Source: an uncultured Duncaniella sp.
GTDB taxonomy: Bacteria; Bacteroidota; Bacteroidia; Bacteroidales; Muribaculaceae
Length of the DNA stretch: 37,810 nucleotides
Direction of reading: 5' to 3'
Assembly: GCF_910578445.1 (NCBI RefSeq)
Contig: NZ_CAJTQC010000028.1
Location: forward strand, 1-37,810
The notes under the pieces were generated by a model, which saw nothing but the letters and a program-made list of their open reading frames with translations, was not told the DNA's origin and ran no database searches. Every line of letters starts with the position of its first letter. The stretch's first letter is position 1. This document shows positions 30,244 to 37,810 of this stretch, in pieces. The translations under genes and the position numbers were made by a program.

Positions 30244-31629
30244 TTATCGTCCTCCGCCGAGGTTCTGATAGAGATTTATTATCGAACGTGCGGTGGTCAG
30301 GTTGGTTGTGATCTGGGCAGTCTGCGCACCGAGCAGGTTTTTCTGGGCAGTGAGCACTTCAAGATAGGTTGTCGAACCGTCGAAGAGGAGAAGTTCGTTT
30401 GTGATATCGACAGCCTTTCCGAGATTCTCGACCTGAAGGGCAAGCCACTGCTGCTTCTTGACACTCTTCTCATAGACAGTCATGGCATCGCTTACATCGG
30501 CGGCGGCGCTCATGAGGGTGTATTCGAAGTTGTTGAGAGCCTGCTGCTGCTGAGCCTTGGCTGCTTCAAGACGGGCGATGTTCTGTCCGCGCGAGAAGAT
30601 AGGAGCTGTGAGGCTTCCGGCAAGCTGGATGAACCAGTCGCCGGGGTTCTTTACGAAACCTCCGAGAAGGTTGGTGAAACCGCCGTTGGCTGTGATGTTG
30701 ATGCTCGGATAGAAAGCTGCGCGGGCCGATGCGGTCGAGTAGAAGGCCGAAGCGAGAGACATTTCCGAAGCACGCACGTCGGGACGGACGGCGAGTTCAG
30801 CCATCGGGATGGCGGTGCGCTTCATGACGGGAACATTAATCGATGCTTCCGGAGAGATTGTCCATTTCTGAGGCATCTCGTTGAGAAGAAGCGACATGGT
30901 GTTGTTGGCCTCATGGAGCGAAAGCTCGATGTCAGTGATGGAAGCCTCGATGCTGTAGTACTGGGCAAGGCTCTGGACAACCGCGTCCTCGCGCAGACGG
31001 CCTGCCTCCTTGAGATTGCGCATCACATTGACGCTCTCTTTCCAGAGTTCGGAAGTCTCGCGTGAAAGCTTGAGCTGAGCCTCAAGAGCGGAGATTGAAT
31101 AGTAGCACTGTGCAACGCCTGCGATAATCTGAGAGCGGACAGCCTGTTCGTAGGCCTTCGTCTGAAGCTCGGCCATCTCAGCACCACGCTTTGAGTTGAG
31201 AATCTTGCCGAAGATGTCGACTTCCCAGCTGACTGCGAGCGGGAGCTGGTAGGTCCAGCTGAAATCGTTGTCGGCGTATTTCGCACCGGCGCCGTTGGGC
31301 GTTAATGCGAGTGAGGGGAGATAGCTTAACTTCGCACCCTTGAGCTGAGCGTGGGCGATGTCGACGTTGAGCTTGGCATTGCGGAGATCCTTGTTGTTGG
31401 CAAGAGCGCGCTCGATGAGATCGACGAGTGTCGGGTCGGTGAACACGGCACGCCACGACAGGTTGCCGAAAGCTGTTGAATCGTCCTGAATCTGAAGCGC
31501 CTCGGCATACTCCTTCACGAGCTGACTGTCGATGTCCTTGACATCATATTTTTTGTAAATCCCGCAGCCACTGAGCGCGGTTACGCTCAGCGAGGCTGCA
31601 AGGATAAGTGAAAAATTCTTGATTTTCAT
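30244..31629 (-). CDS. TolC/OprM-type outer-membrane efflux lipoprotein
   Basis: A 461-residue outer-membrane factor. The signal peptide ends in LSGC (Cys22), so the N-terminus is lipid-anchored, as in OprM and CmeC. FGNLSWRAVFTDPTLVDLIERAL starts the first TolC repeat, and AELAVRPDVRASEMSLASAFYSTASARAAFYPSI is the conserved segment of the family. Long helices (for example RSQIIAGVAQCYYSISALEAQLKL) make the periplasmic tunnel, and a second copy of the repeat follows (about 245-461). It forms the exit duct of the tripartite pump whose other parts are encoded directly upstream (44-base gap). It ends 37 bases before lpxA in the same operon. Confidence 0.94.
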   Translation of the reverse strand: MKIKNFSLILAASLSVTALSGCGIYKKYDVKDIDSQLVKEYAEALQIQDDSTAFGNLSWRAVFTDPTLVDLIERALANNKDLRNAKLNVDIAHAQLKGAKLSYLPSLALTPNGAGAKYADNDFSWTYQLPLAVSWEVDIFGKILNSKRGAEMAELQTKAYEQAVRSQIIAGVAQCYYSISALEAQLKLSRETSELWKESVNVMRNLKEAGRLREDAVVQSLAQYYSIEASITDIELSLHEANNTMSLLLNEMPQKWTISPEASINVPVMKRTAIPMAELAVRPDVRASEMSLASAFYSTASARAAFYPSINITANGGFTNLLGGFVKNPGDWFIQLAGSLTAPIFSRGQNIARLEAAKAQQQQALNNFEYTLMSAAADVSDAMTVYEKSVKKQQWLALQVENLGKAVDITNELLLFDGSTTYLEVLTAQKNLLGAQTAQITTNLTTARSIINLYQNLGGGR

Positions 31630-31673
31630 TGAGTATGGTGTTAACTGTGATGAAAAACAGTTGTAGACTTGGA

Positions 31674-34600
31674 TTAGTGTGATGGGGTGTACTGCTCGAT
31701 TTCGTTCTCGATGCCTTCATTGTCGGTATCCTCCCACTTGAGCGGAGTGATCTTTTCCTGAATCTTCTGGAAAATCACGAAGAGGGCCGGCACGATGAGC
31801 ACCTGAAGAATCATACCGATGAGCATACCGCCAATCGAACCTGTACCGAGGGCACGGTTACCGTTTGCACCCGCACCGGTGGCGAACATCATCGGGAGAA
31901 GACCGATAATCATCGCGAGCGATGTCATGAGGATAGGACGGAGACGGGCCGAAGCACCCTGAATAGCAGCGTTGACAATCGACATGCCCGTGCGGCGACG
32001 CTCGACAGCGAACTCAACGATAAGAATGGCGTTCTTGGCCAGAAGACCGATGAGCATGATGAGGGCAATCTGCAGGTAGATGTTGTTGGTTATGCCGAAT
32101 ATCTGTGCGAAGATGAATGTACCCATGAGACCGAAGGGAATAGAGAAGATAACGGCCCAAGGAAGGATGTAGCTTTCATACTGAGCAGACAGAAGGAGGT
32201 AGACGAAGAGGAGACAGAGACCGAAGATGACAGCTGTTGTCGAACCTGCGCCGGTCGAAGCTTCCTCACGTGTCATACCAGAATATTCGTAACCGAATCC
32301 GGCAGGAAGTGTCTCTGCGGCAACACGCTCGATGGCAGCAAGACACTGGCCTGAAGAATAGCCCGGAGCAGGCTGACCGGTCACAGAAATCGACTGGAAC
32401 ATGTTGAATCGGTTGAGAAGGTCAGGACCGTAGACCTTTGTGAGTGTCACGAAGTTTGACAGAGATGCCATCTGATTGCCGTTGCGCACCTTGATGGAAG
32501 CAAGTGTCTCGGGACTTACACGCGATTCAGGTGTTGCCTGCATCATCACACGGTAGATTTTACCGAAACGGTTGAAGTTTGACACGTACATACCGCCGTA
32601 GTAGCCCTGAAGTGTCGAAAGGATGTCTTTCGGCGACAGACCGGCCTGCTTTGCCTTGGCAGCGTCGATGTCAATCATGTATTGCGGGAAGGTGGGGTTG
32701 AAGGTGGTGTAGGCCGCCTGAACTTCCGGCTGCTGGTTGAGTTTGGCGAGGAAGCCCTGAACCACAGCGAAGAATGCGTTGACATCGCCACCGGTGCGGT
32801 CCTGCATCTTGATTTCAAAACCGTTGGTCAGAGAGTAGCCCGAAATCATAGGAGGAGCGAAAATCATCACACGTCCGTCCTTGATGACCGAGGTCAGTCC
32901 GTAGAGCTTCATGAGGATTGCATCAGATGTCTGGTCGGCACGCTTGCGGTCTTCCCAGTTCTTGAGCTTGATGATGAAAGTACCGTAGGTTGCACCCTGA
33001 CCTGCCATGAAGCTATAGCCGGAAATCTTTTGACGATACTCGATTTCAGGAATCTGGGCAAGAAGGCCGTCGAGCTTATCGAGCACTTCGTCAGTGCGTT
33101 CCTGTGATGTTCCCGGGGGCATGTCGACCATACAGAAGAGTGTACCGGTGTCTTCGTTAGGCACGAGCGTCGAGGTGGTGATGCTCATGAGCCATACAAG
33201 GATAGCTACAACGCCGGCCACAATGGCAAACGAGGTAATCTTGTGGTGGATGAAGAAGGTAGTGCACTTGTTGTAGACTTTCAGGATGCGACCGAAGCCG
33301 ATTTCAAATCCTTTGTGGAAACGCTTGCTGAAGATGCCGAGGACTGCGATAATTGCGCAGACAGAAGCGATGGCAAGCTGGAGGGGCTTGTGGATGTTGT
33401 ACCAACCAAGCACCATGAAGGTGATTGTGGCGACAAGGAATGCGAAAGTGATGAGCGGGGGGAGATTGAGGGCGAAACGACGCTTTGTCTCCTTGACAAC
33501 GGCCTCACCGGCTGCGCTGTAGGCCTTGCCCATGCGTTCCTTGAGCGACGAGTTGTCATCGTGGCCTTTCAGGAAGACGGCACAAAGTGCGGGAGAAAGG
33601 GTCAAGGCGTTCAATGCCGACAGACCAATCGCGATGGCCATTGTCAGACCGAACTGACGGTAGAACACACCGGTCGTACCCGACATGAATGACACGGGGA
33701 TGAACACGAGCATCATGACGAGGGTGATTGATATGATTGCACCGCCGATTTCACCCATAGCATCAATCGAGGCCTTACGCGCGCTCTTGTAGCCAACGTC
33801 GAGCTTGGCATGGACCGCCTCGACGACCACAATCGCGTCGTCGACCACAATCGCAATCGCAAGGACGAGAGCCGAGAGGGTGATAAGGTTGATCGAGAAG
33901 CCGATAAGGTTCATGAAGAAGAATGTACCGACAAGGGCCACGGGGATGGCGATGGCGGGGATGATGGTCGAACGGATGTCCTGAAGGAATACGTAAACGA
34001 CAAAGAACACAAGGATGAATGCCTCGATGAGTGTCTTGATAACCTCATGGATAGAGGCATCGAGGAAGTCGTTGTTGTTCATGGGGACTGCGATGGCAAG
34101 ACCGGCAGGAAGGTCTTTCTTCATGTTGTCGACCACCTTAAGACAGTCGTTGATGATCTGGGTAGCGTTAGAGCCGGCAGTCTGGAAGACGATACAGCTT
34201 GTCGAAGCGTAGCCGTTGAGAGAGTTAGAGAAACCGTAGGTCACACGACCGAGTTCGATTTCGGCAACGTCGCCGAGACGTAGCACTTCGCCGGTGGGCT
34301 TTGCCGACACCACGATGTTCTCGAATTCTTCGGGCGTTGTGAGCCGGCCTTTATACTTCATTGTGTACTGGAAGCTCTGGTCGCCCTGTTCGCCGAACGC
34401 ACCGGGAGCGGCCTCGATGTTCTGCTCGGCAAGAGCATAGGATATGTCGGTAGGAACAAGACCGTATTGTGCCATCACGTCGGGCTTGAGCCATATACGC
34501 ATCGAGTAGTCAGCGCCGAACGACATGACGTCGCCCACACCTGACACACGCTGGAGCTGCGGAATCATGTTGATCTTGGCGTAGTTGTCGAGGAACTCCT

Positions 34601-35054
34601 GAGTATAGTTGCCCGACTCATCGTAGAGAGCGACCATGAGAAGCATTGAGCTCTGGCGCTTCTGAGTCAGCACACCAACCTGAGTAACTTCGGCGGGGAG
34701 AAGGTTCTGGGCTTTTGCGACACGGTTCTGCACGTCGACAGCGGCCATGTCGGGGTTGAATCCCTGTTCGAAATATACGGTAATGTCGGCAGAGCCTGTA
34801 TTTGTTGCTGTAGACTCCATGTAGGTCATGCCTTCCGCACCGTTTATCGACTCTTCAAGAGGGGCAATGACGGAGTTGAGCACCGCCTGAGCATTCGCAC
34901 CTGTGTATGTAGTGGACACCTTGATGGTCGGAGGCGCGATGTCGGGGAACTGGGTTACCGGCAACGAAAAGAGTCCGATCAGACCGAGAAGGACGATGAA
35001 AATCGAAATCACCGTCGACAGCACCGGTCTATTGATGAATCTATCTAATTTCAT
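31674..35054 (-). CDS. RND multidrug efflux pump, HAE1/AcrB type, with an extra helix pair
   Basis: A 1126-residue inner-membrane proton-driven pump that exports drugs, bile acids or similar amphiphiles. RFINRPVLSTVISIFIVLLG begins helix 1. The proton-relay aspartates are Asp405 and Asp406 in IVVDDAIVVVEAV, and the relay Lys is in GLLAKNAILIVEFA. Porter-domain segments such as FEQGFNPDMAAVDVQNRV are typical of HAE1. Compared with AcrB (about 1049 residues) it is longer; most of the excess is two added hydrophobic helices (about 534-552 and 558-575) between helix 6 and helix 7. It is the middle gene of a three-part efflux operon (46- and 44-base gaps to its neighbours). Confidence 0.95.
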   Translation of the reverse strand: MKLDRFINRPVLSTVISIFIVLLGLIGLFSLPVTQFPDIAPPTIKVSTTYTGANAQAVLNSVIAPLEESINGAEGMTYMESTATNTGSADITVYFEQGFNPDMAAVDVQNRVAKAQNLLPAEVTQVGVLTQKRQSSMLLMVALYDESGNYTQEFLDNYAKINMIPQLQRVSGVGDVMSFGADYSMRIWLKPDVMAQYGLVPTDISYALAEQNIEAAPGAFGEQGDQSFQYTMKYKGRLTTPEEFENIVVSAKPTGEVLRLGDVAEIELGRVTYGFSNSLNGYASTSCIVFQTAGSNATQIINDCLKVVDNMKKDLPAGLAIAVPMNNNDFLDASIHEVIKTLIEAFILVFFVVYVFLQDIRSTIIPAIAIPVALVGTFFFMNLIGFSINLITLSALVLAIAIVVDDAIVVVEAVHAKLDVGYKSARKASIDAMGEIGGAIISITLVMMLVFIPVSFMSGTTGVFYRQFGLTMAIAIGLSALNALTLSPALCAVFLKGHDDNSSLKERMGKAYSAAGEAVVKETKRRFALNLPPLITFAFLVATITFMVLGWYNIHKPLQLAIASVCAIIAVLGIFSKRFHKGFEIGFGRILKVYNKCTTFFIHHKITSFAIVAGVVAILVWLMSITTSTLVPNEDTGTLFCMVDMPPGTSQERTDEVLDKLDGLLAQIPEIEYRQKISGYSFMAGQGATYGTFIIKLKNWEDRKRADQTSDAILMKLYGLTSVIKDGRVMIFAPPMISGYSLTNGFEIKMQDRTGGDVNAFFAVVQGFLAKLNQQPEVQAAYTTFNPTFPQYMIDIDAAKAKQAGLSPKDILSTLQGYYGGMYVSNFNRFGKIYRVMMQATPESRVSPETLASIKVRNGNQMASLSNFVTLTKVYGPDLLNRFNMFQSISVTGQPAPGYSSGQCLAAIERVAAETLPAGFGYEYSGMTREEASTGAGSTTAVIFGLCLLFVYLLLSAQYESYILPWAVIFSIPFGLMGTFIFAQIFGITNNIYLQIALIMLIGLLAKNAILIVEFAVERRRTGMSIVNAAIQGASARLRPILMTSLAMIIGLLPMMFATGAGANGNRALGTGSIGGMLIGMILQVLIVPALFVIFQKIQEKITPLKWEDTDNEGIENEIEQYTPSH

Positions 35055-35100
35055 TGATTTTACTTAAATAATGGATATACTGTTGTGTTTCCGATTAAAC

Positions 35101-36285
35101 TTATTTCGCGGCAGGAGCAGCCTGAGCGGGAGCTTCACCGGCCTGAGGAGCTTCCTTAGGAGCGACCGGGTTGATCACCATTCCGTCTGAGAGCTTAGAG
35201 CCAACGCCTTCAACAGCGATACGCTGGCCGGGCTGGAGACCTGATGTAACTACGAATGTCTTGCCGTCGTTGTTGGCCTCGATGGTGATAGGAGTGGAAA
35301 CAATCTTGTTTGAGTCATTGACAACGTATGCGAAACGACGGTCCTGAAGCTCGAAGGTGGCCTTCTGAGGAATCACGATGACATCGTGCTTGTCGTCAGG
35401 AAGTATAATCTGACCAGTGCCACCGCTGCGGAGGATTCCGCTGGGGTTCTTGAAGAGGGCACGTACGCTCGACGAACCGGTAGCGTTGTCAATCACACCT
35501 GAGACGGTGGCAACCTTGCCTGTGATTGGATAAATAGAGCCGTCGCTCAAACGGAGCTGAACTTCGGGCATGGCCTTGATGGCAGCGTCGATTGACTGGT
35601 TGCCTTCCCCTGAAAGCTTAAGGAGGTCTTTTTCGGTCAGGGAGAAGTAGGCATATACTTCAGAGTTGTCGCTGACTGTCGTCAGAGGCTGAGCGGAAGA
35701 AGGAGAAGCGAGTGAGCCTTCACGGTTGGGTATAGTTCCGACAACACCGTCGCTGGGAGCTGTAACAACTGTGTAGGCAAGATTTTTCTGGGCAGAGGCG
35801 AGAGCAGCCTTGGCGTTGGCGAGCTGGGCCTGAGCCTGAGCGAGAGAATTCTGAGAGAGCTGATATTCGTATTCGCTGATGATGTTCTTGTCGAAAAGAT
35901 TCTTTTTGCTGTCGGCAGTCATCTTGGCTGTGTTGACAGCAGTCTGTGCATTGTTGACAGCAGCGCGTGCCTGATCGACGGCAGCCTGAAATGTCACCTG
36001 ATCAAGAGTGAAGAGCGCCTGTCCCTTGCGGACGTGCTGTCCTTCATCGACGTGAACCTTTGTGATGAATCCTGTTACCTGCGGACGGATATCGATGTCG
36101 GTCTTACCCTTTATGGTTGCGGGGAATGTCGACTGCAGAGCAGCTGTCTGGGGAGCGATTGTAATGGTGGCGATTTCGGGGGCCGGCATCTGCATCTGCT
36201 GCTGATTCTTCGAACATGAAGGCAGCAAAGCCACGGCTGCGAGCATCATAGCGATGCCGCTTTTCGATAACGCGATGGATTTCAT
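35101..36285 (-). CDS. RND efflux membrane fusion protein, AcrA type
   Basis: A 394-residue periplasmic adaptor. The signal peptide ends in LLPSC (Cys near residue 24 from this start), so it is probably lipid-anchored. The HlyD-like core TDIDIRPQVTGFITKVHVDEG is followed by GQHVRKGQALFTLD, a coiled-coil hairpin (about 85-150, rich in Ala, Gln and Asn), the second lipoyl half AYTVVTAPSDGVVGTI, then the barrel and membrane-proximal domains. The tail is rich in Ala and Pro. The start at 36285 (or Met two codons earlier, 36291) is preferred over a longer ORF, as it gives a proper signal peptide. It is the first gene of the efflux operon. No local repressor gene is seen. Confidence 0.93.
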   Translation of the reverse strand: MKSIALSKSGIAMMLAAVALLPSCSKNQQQMQMPAPEIATITIAPQTAALQSTFPATIKGKTDIDIRPQVTGFITKVHVDEGQHVRKGQALFTLDQVTFQAAVDQARAAVNNAQTAVNTAKMTADSKKNLFDKNIISEYEYQLSQNSLAQAQAQLANAKAALASAQKNLAYTVVTAPSDGVVGTIPNREGSLASPSSAQPLTTVSDNSEVYAYFSLTEKDLLKLSGEGNQSIDAAIKAMPEVQLRLSDGSIYPITGKVATVSGVIDNATGSSSVRALFKNPSGILRSGGTGQIILPDDKHDVIVIPQKATFELQDRRFAYVVNDSNKIVSTPITIEANNDGKTFVVTSGLQPGQRIAVEGVGSKLSDGMVINPVAPKEAPQAGEAPAQAAPAAK

Positions 36286-36348
36286 TGTCATTCTTTTCTT
36301 TACTTTGATAATATACCTATTTGAATATTTTTTTCGAAATTTAACGTG

Positions 36349-36356
36349 CAAATTTA
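36349..36356 (-). promoter_or_regulatory. Promoter -7 box of the RND efflux operon
   Basis: On the minus strand this is TAAATTTG, a perfect -7 box. A TTTG at 36383-36380 is 23 bases upstream, longer than the optimum, which may mean a factor-dependent or weak promoter. The leader is about 55-60 bases. Confidence 0.55.
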
Positions 36357-36407
36357 CCAATTATTTATACACTAATAGACAAAGGGAATAATAAAGAATG
36401 TAAAATT

Positions 36408-36419
36408 GGCGAAAACGCC
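36408..36419 (-). terminator. Possible terminator of the MFS transporter gene
   Basis: A small GGCG/CGCC stem with a 4-base loop, followed on the minus strand by AATTTTACATTCTTT. It lies about 70 bases past the MFS stop codon and just upstream of the efflux promoter. The stem is short, so the call is weak. Confidence 0.4.
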
Positions 36420-36487
36420 CTCTTTATTTCCTTTTTTGACCAACATTGAATTAGGAATTTTATTGAATATTCCTACGTTCAGATGAT

Positions 36488-37702
36488 TTATCCGAGAGTC
36501 TTTTTACGGAGATTGGGAAGGAAGGCGGCCACGATGCCGAGCAGTGGCATGTAGGCACAGAAATTATATACAGCCTCAATTCCATAGCGGTCGGCAAAGT
36601 CACCTAAGACAGCGGAGGCAATTCCGCCGACACCGAAAGCGAATCCGAAGAAAAGGCCTGAAATCATGCCAAGTTTTGTCGGAAGAAGCTCCTGAGCATA
36701 AAGTAATATGGCAGGGAATGCAGACGACAGCATGAAGCCGGCACAGAAACTGAGGATGACGGTGGCTGCAAGACCGACGTGGGGCATCAGAAGCGAGAAT
36801 GGGGCTGTCCCGAGAATCGAGGCCCAGATTACGGCCTTACGGCCATAGCGGTCGCCGACAGGACCTCCGATGAGCGTGCCGACGGCTGTGGAGACCACAA
36901 AGACAAAGAGGAATATCTGAGAGAGGGAGACAGAGACTCCAAATTTGTCAATCAGATAGAAAGTGTAGTAGCTCGAAAGACTTGCCATGTAGATGTATTT
37001 CGAGAATATCAGGACGATGATGACACCGATTGTAAATATAGTGTAACGGCGCGACAACGGCAGAGAGGCATGGCGCTCCGTGCGGACTTCGCTGTTGCGA
37101 AGCTCGCGGAGATAGTTGCCATACCACCGGCAAATAGGTTTCATGGCCAAGAAACATAGGAAAGCAAAAAGCAGGAAAAATGCGACATAGCGACGGTCGT
37201 GAGGTGCGACGATGAGCGCGACGAGCAATGGACCGACAGAACCGCCGAAGTTTCCTCCGACCTGAAAGACGGACTGAGCAAATCCACGGCGCTGGCGTCC
37301 GGCAAGAGATGTGATGCGCGATGCTTCAGGATGGAGGGTCGCAGAACCGAGACCAACCATGAAAACAGCCAGAAGGATTCCGGGAAGAGTCGAACTGAAA
37401 GCAAAAAATAAGATTCCGACAGCTGTCGAACACATTCCCATCGGGAGGCTGAATACAAATGGTCTGCGGTCAAAAGCGTAGCCGACAACCGGCTGAAAAA
37501 TAGATGCCGCAAGCTGATAAACAAGCGTTATAAGACCGATTTCAGCAAAGTTGATGCCAAGATCAGCCTTAAGCATGGGATAGACAGCCGTGATGACCGA
37601 CTGGAGAAGGTCGTTGAGACAATGGGCTGCACTCAATGCAAGCAACACATGAAATGTCGGCATTTTCGTCAAGCCCTTCAGTTTCTGAAAAAAATTAGCC
37701 AT
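36488..37702 (-). CDS. MFS transporter, fosmidomycin-resistance (Fsr) type
   Basis: A 404-residue inner-membrane transporter with about twelve hydrophobic helices. SAAHCLNDLLQSVITAVYPML (23-43), GLGSATLHPEASRITSLAG (about 117-135) and GFAQSVFQVGGNFGGSVGPL (about 139-158) are the signatures of the Fsr subgroup, whose E. coli member exports fosmidomycin. VGDRYGRKAVIWAS (about 282-295) is the usual MFS loop motif after helix 8. Natural substrate is unknown; small phosphonates or other toxic metabolites are possible. It lies between two terminators and is probably a single-gene unit, not part of the RND operon. Confidence 0.9.
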   Translation of the reverse strand: MANFFQKLKGLTKMPTFHVLLALSAAHCLNDLLQSVITAVYPMLKADLGINFAEIGLITLVYQLAASIFQPVVGYAFDRRPFVFSLPMGMCSTAVGILFFAFSSTLPGILLAVFMVGLGSATLHPEASRITSLAGRQRRGFAQSVFQVGGNFGGSVGPLLVALIVAPHDRRYVAFFLLFAFLCFLAMKPICRWYGNYLRELRNSEVRTERHASLPLSRRYTIFTIGVIIVLIFSKYIYMASLSSYYTFYLIDKFGVSVSLSQIFLFVFVVSTAVGTLIGGPVGDRYGRKAVIWASILGTAPFSLLMPHVGLAATVILSFCAGFMLSSAFPAILLYAQELLPTKLGMISGLFFGFAFGVGGIASAVLGDFADRYGIEAVYNFCAYMPLLGIVAAFLPNLRKKTLG

Positions 37703-37767
37703 AAAAAATATATATGATTTTACAGTTTATCTATCTACGGAAGATTTCAGAAATATATATAAAAAAG

Positions 37768-37803
37768 CCGAAGCCCGAGATGCGTTTGCATCTCAGGCTT
37801 CGG
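37768..37803 (-). terminator. Intrinsic terminator of a minus-strand gene beyond the right edge
   Basis: CCGAAGCC and GAGATGC (37768-37783) pair with GCATCTC and GGCTTCGG (37788-37803), a 16-bp stem with one mismatch and a 4-base loop. GGCTTTTTT follows on the minus strand. The gene it ends lies outside the window. Confidence 0.85.
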
Positions 37804-37810
37804 TCGGTTA

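Noticed and set aside
36286..36360. Longer N-terminus of the membrane fusion protein
   Set aside because: It overlaps the promoter -7 box at 36349-36356 and adds a very basic stretch before a good lipoprotein signal.

Overview
The window looks like chromosomal DNA of a gut Bacteroidales species, with Muribaculaceae the most likely family; the family is inference. Direct signs are the many promoters of the Bacteroidetes form TTTG-N19/20-TAnnTTTG, the scarcity of Shine-Dalgarno sequences, and lineage-typical families (DUF6048, DUF6452, DUF3316, DUF4199, Bacteroidetes-type LptE, a ParC of 904 residues). Coding DNA is GC-rich at third codon positions, except for a clearly AT-rich stretch at about 20.25-23.1 kb.

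Left part (0-15.3 kb): a secreted protein with a T9SS-like C-terminal tail faces a secreted alpha/beta hydrolase across a bidirectional terminator. Topoisomerase IV subunit A (parC) converges on a long minus-strand cluster: DUF4199 membrane protein, GT2 glycosyltransferase, nitroreductase, DUF6452 lipoprotein, DUF6048 protein and PhoH. This cluster shares a divergent promoter region with a plus-strand envelope/secretion cluster: lptE, a TPR-like protein, secG and an MsbA-type ABC exporter. An Lrp/AsnC regulator follows. Two arrays of a degenerate 7-bp repeat (TTAATAC-like) flank the nitroreductase-to-lptE segment.

Middle (15.4-23.1 kb): a GH2 beta-galactosidase-type enzyme, a palindrome cluster, and a DUF3316 protein with an S41 peptidase. 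Next is the AT-rich insert. It holds a small minus-strand pair behind a hairpin-rich leader, and a plus-strand three-gene operon read here as a toxin-antitoxin-chaperone (TAC) module: HigB/RelE-like toxin, HTH antitoxin with a long C-terminal extension, and a SecB-like chaperone. This module is the most interesting system in the window.

Right part (23.2-37.8 kb): dnaE, thioredoxin, a hypothetical gene, cytidine deaminase with a low-molecular-weight protein tyrosine phosphatase, a complete RND efflux operon (membrane fusion protein, pump, outer-membrane factor) that ends in an lpxA-type acyltransferase gene, and an Fsr-like MFS transporter. No rRNA, tRNA, CRISPR array or intact insertion sequence was seen. 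All calls come from reading sequence and motifs; no database search was run.
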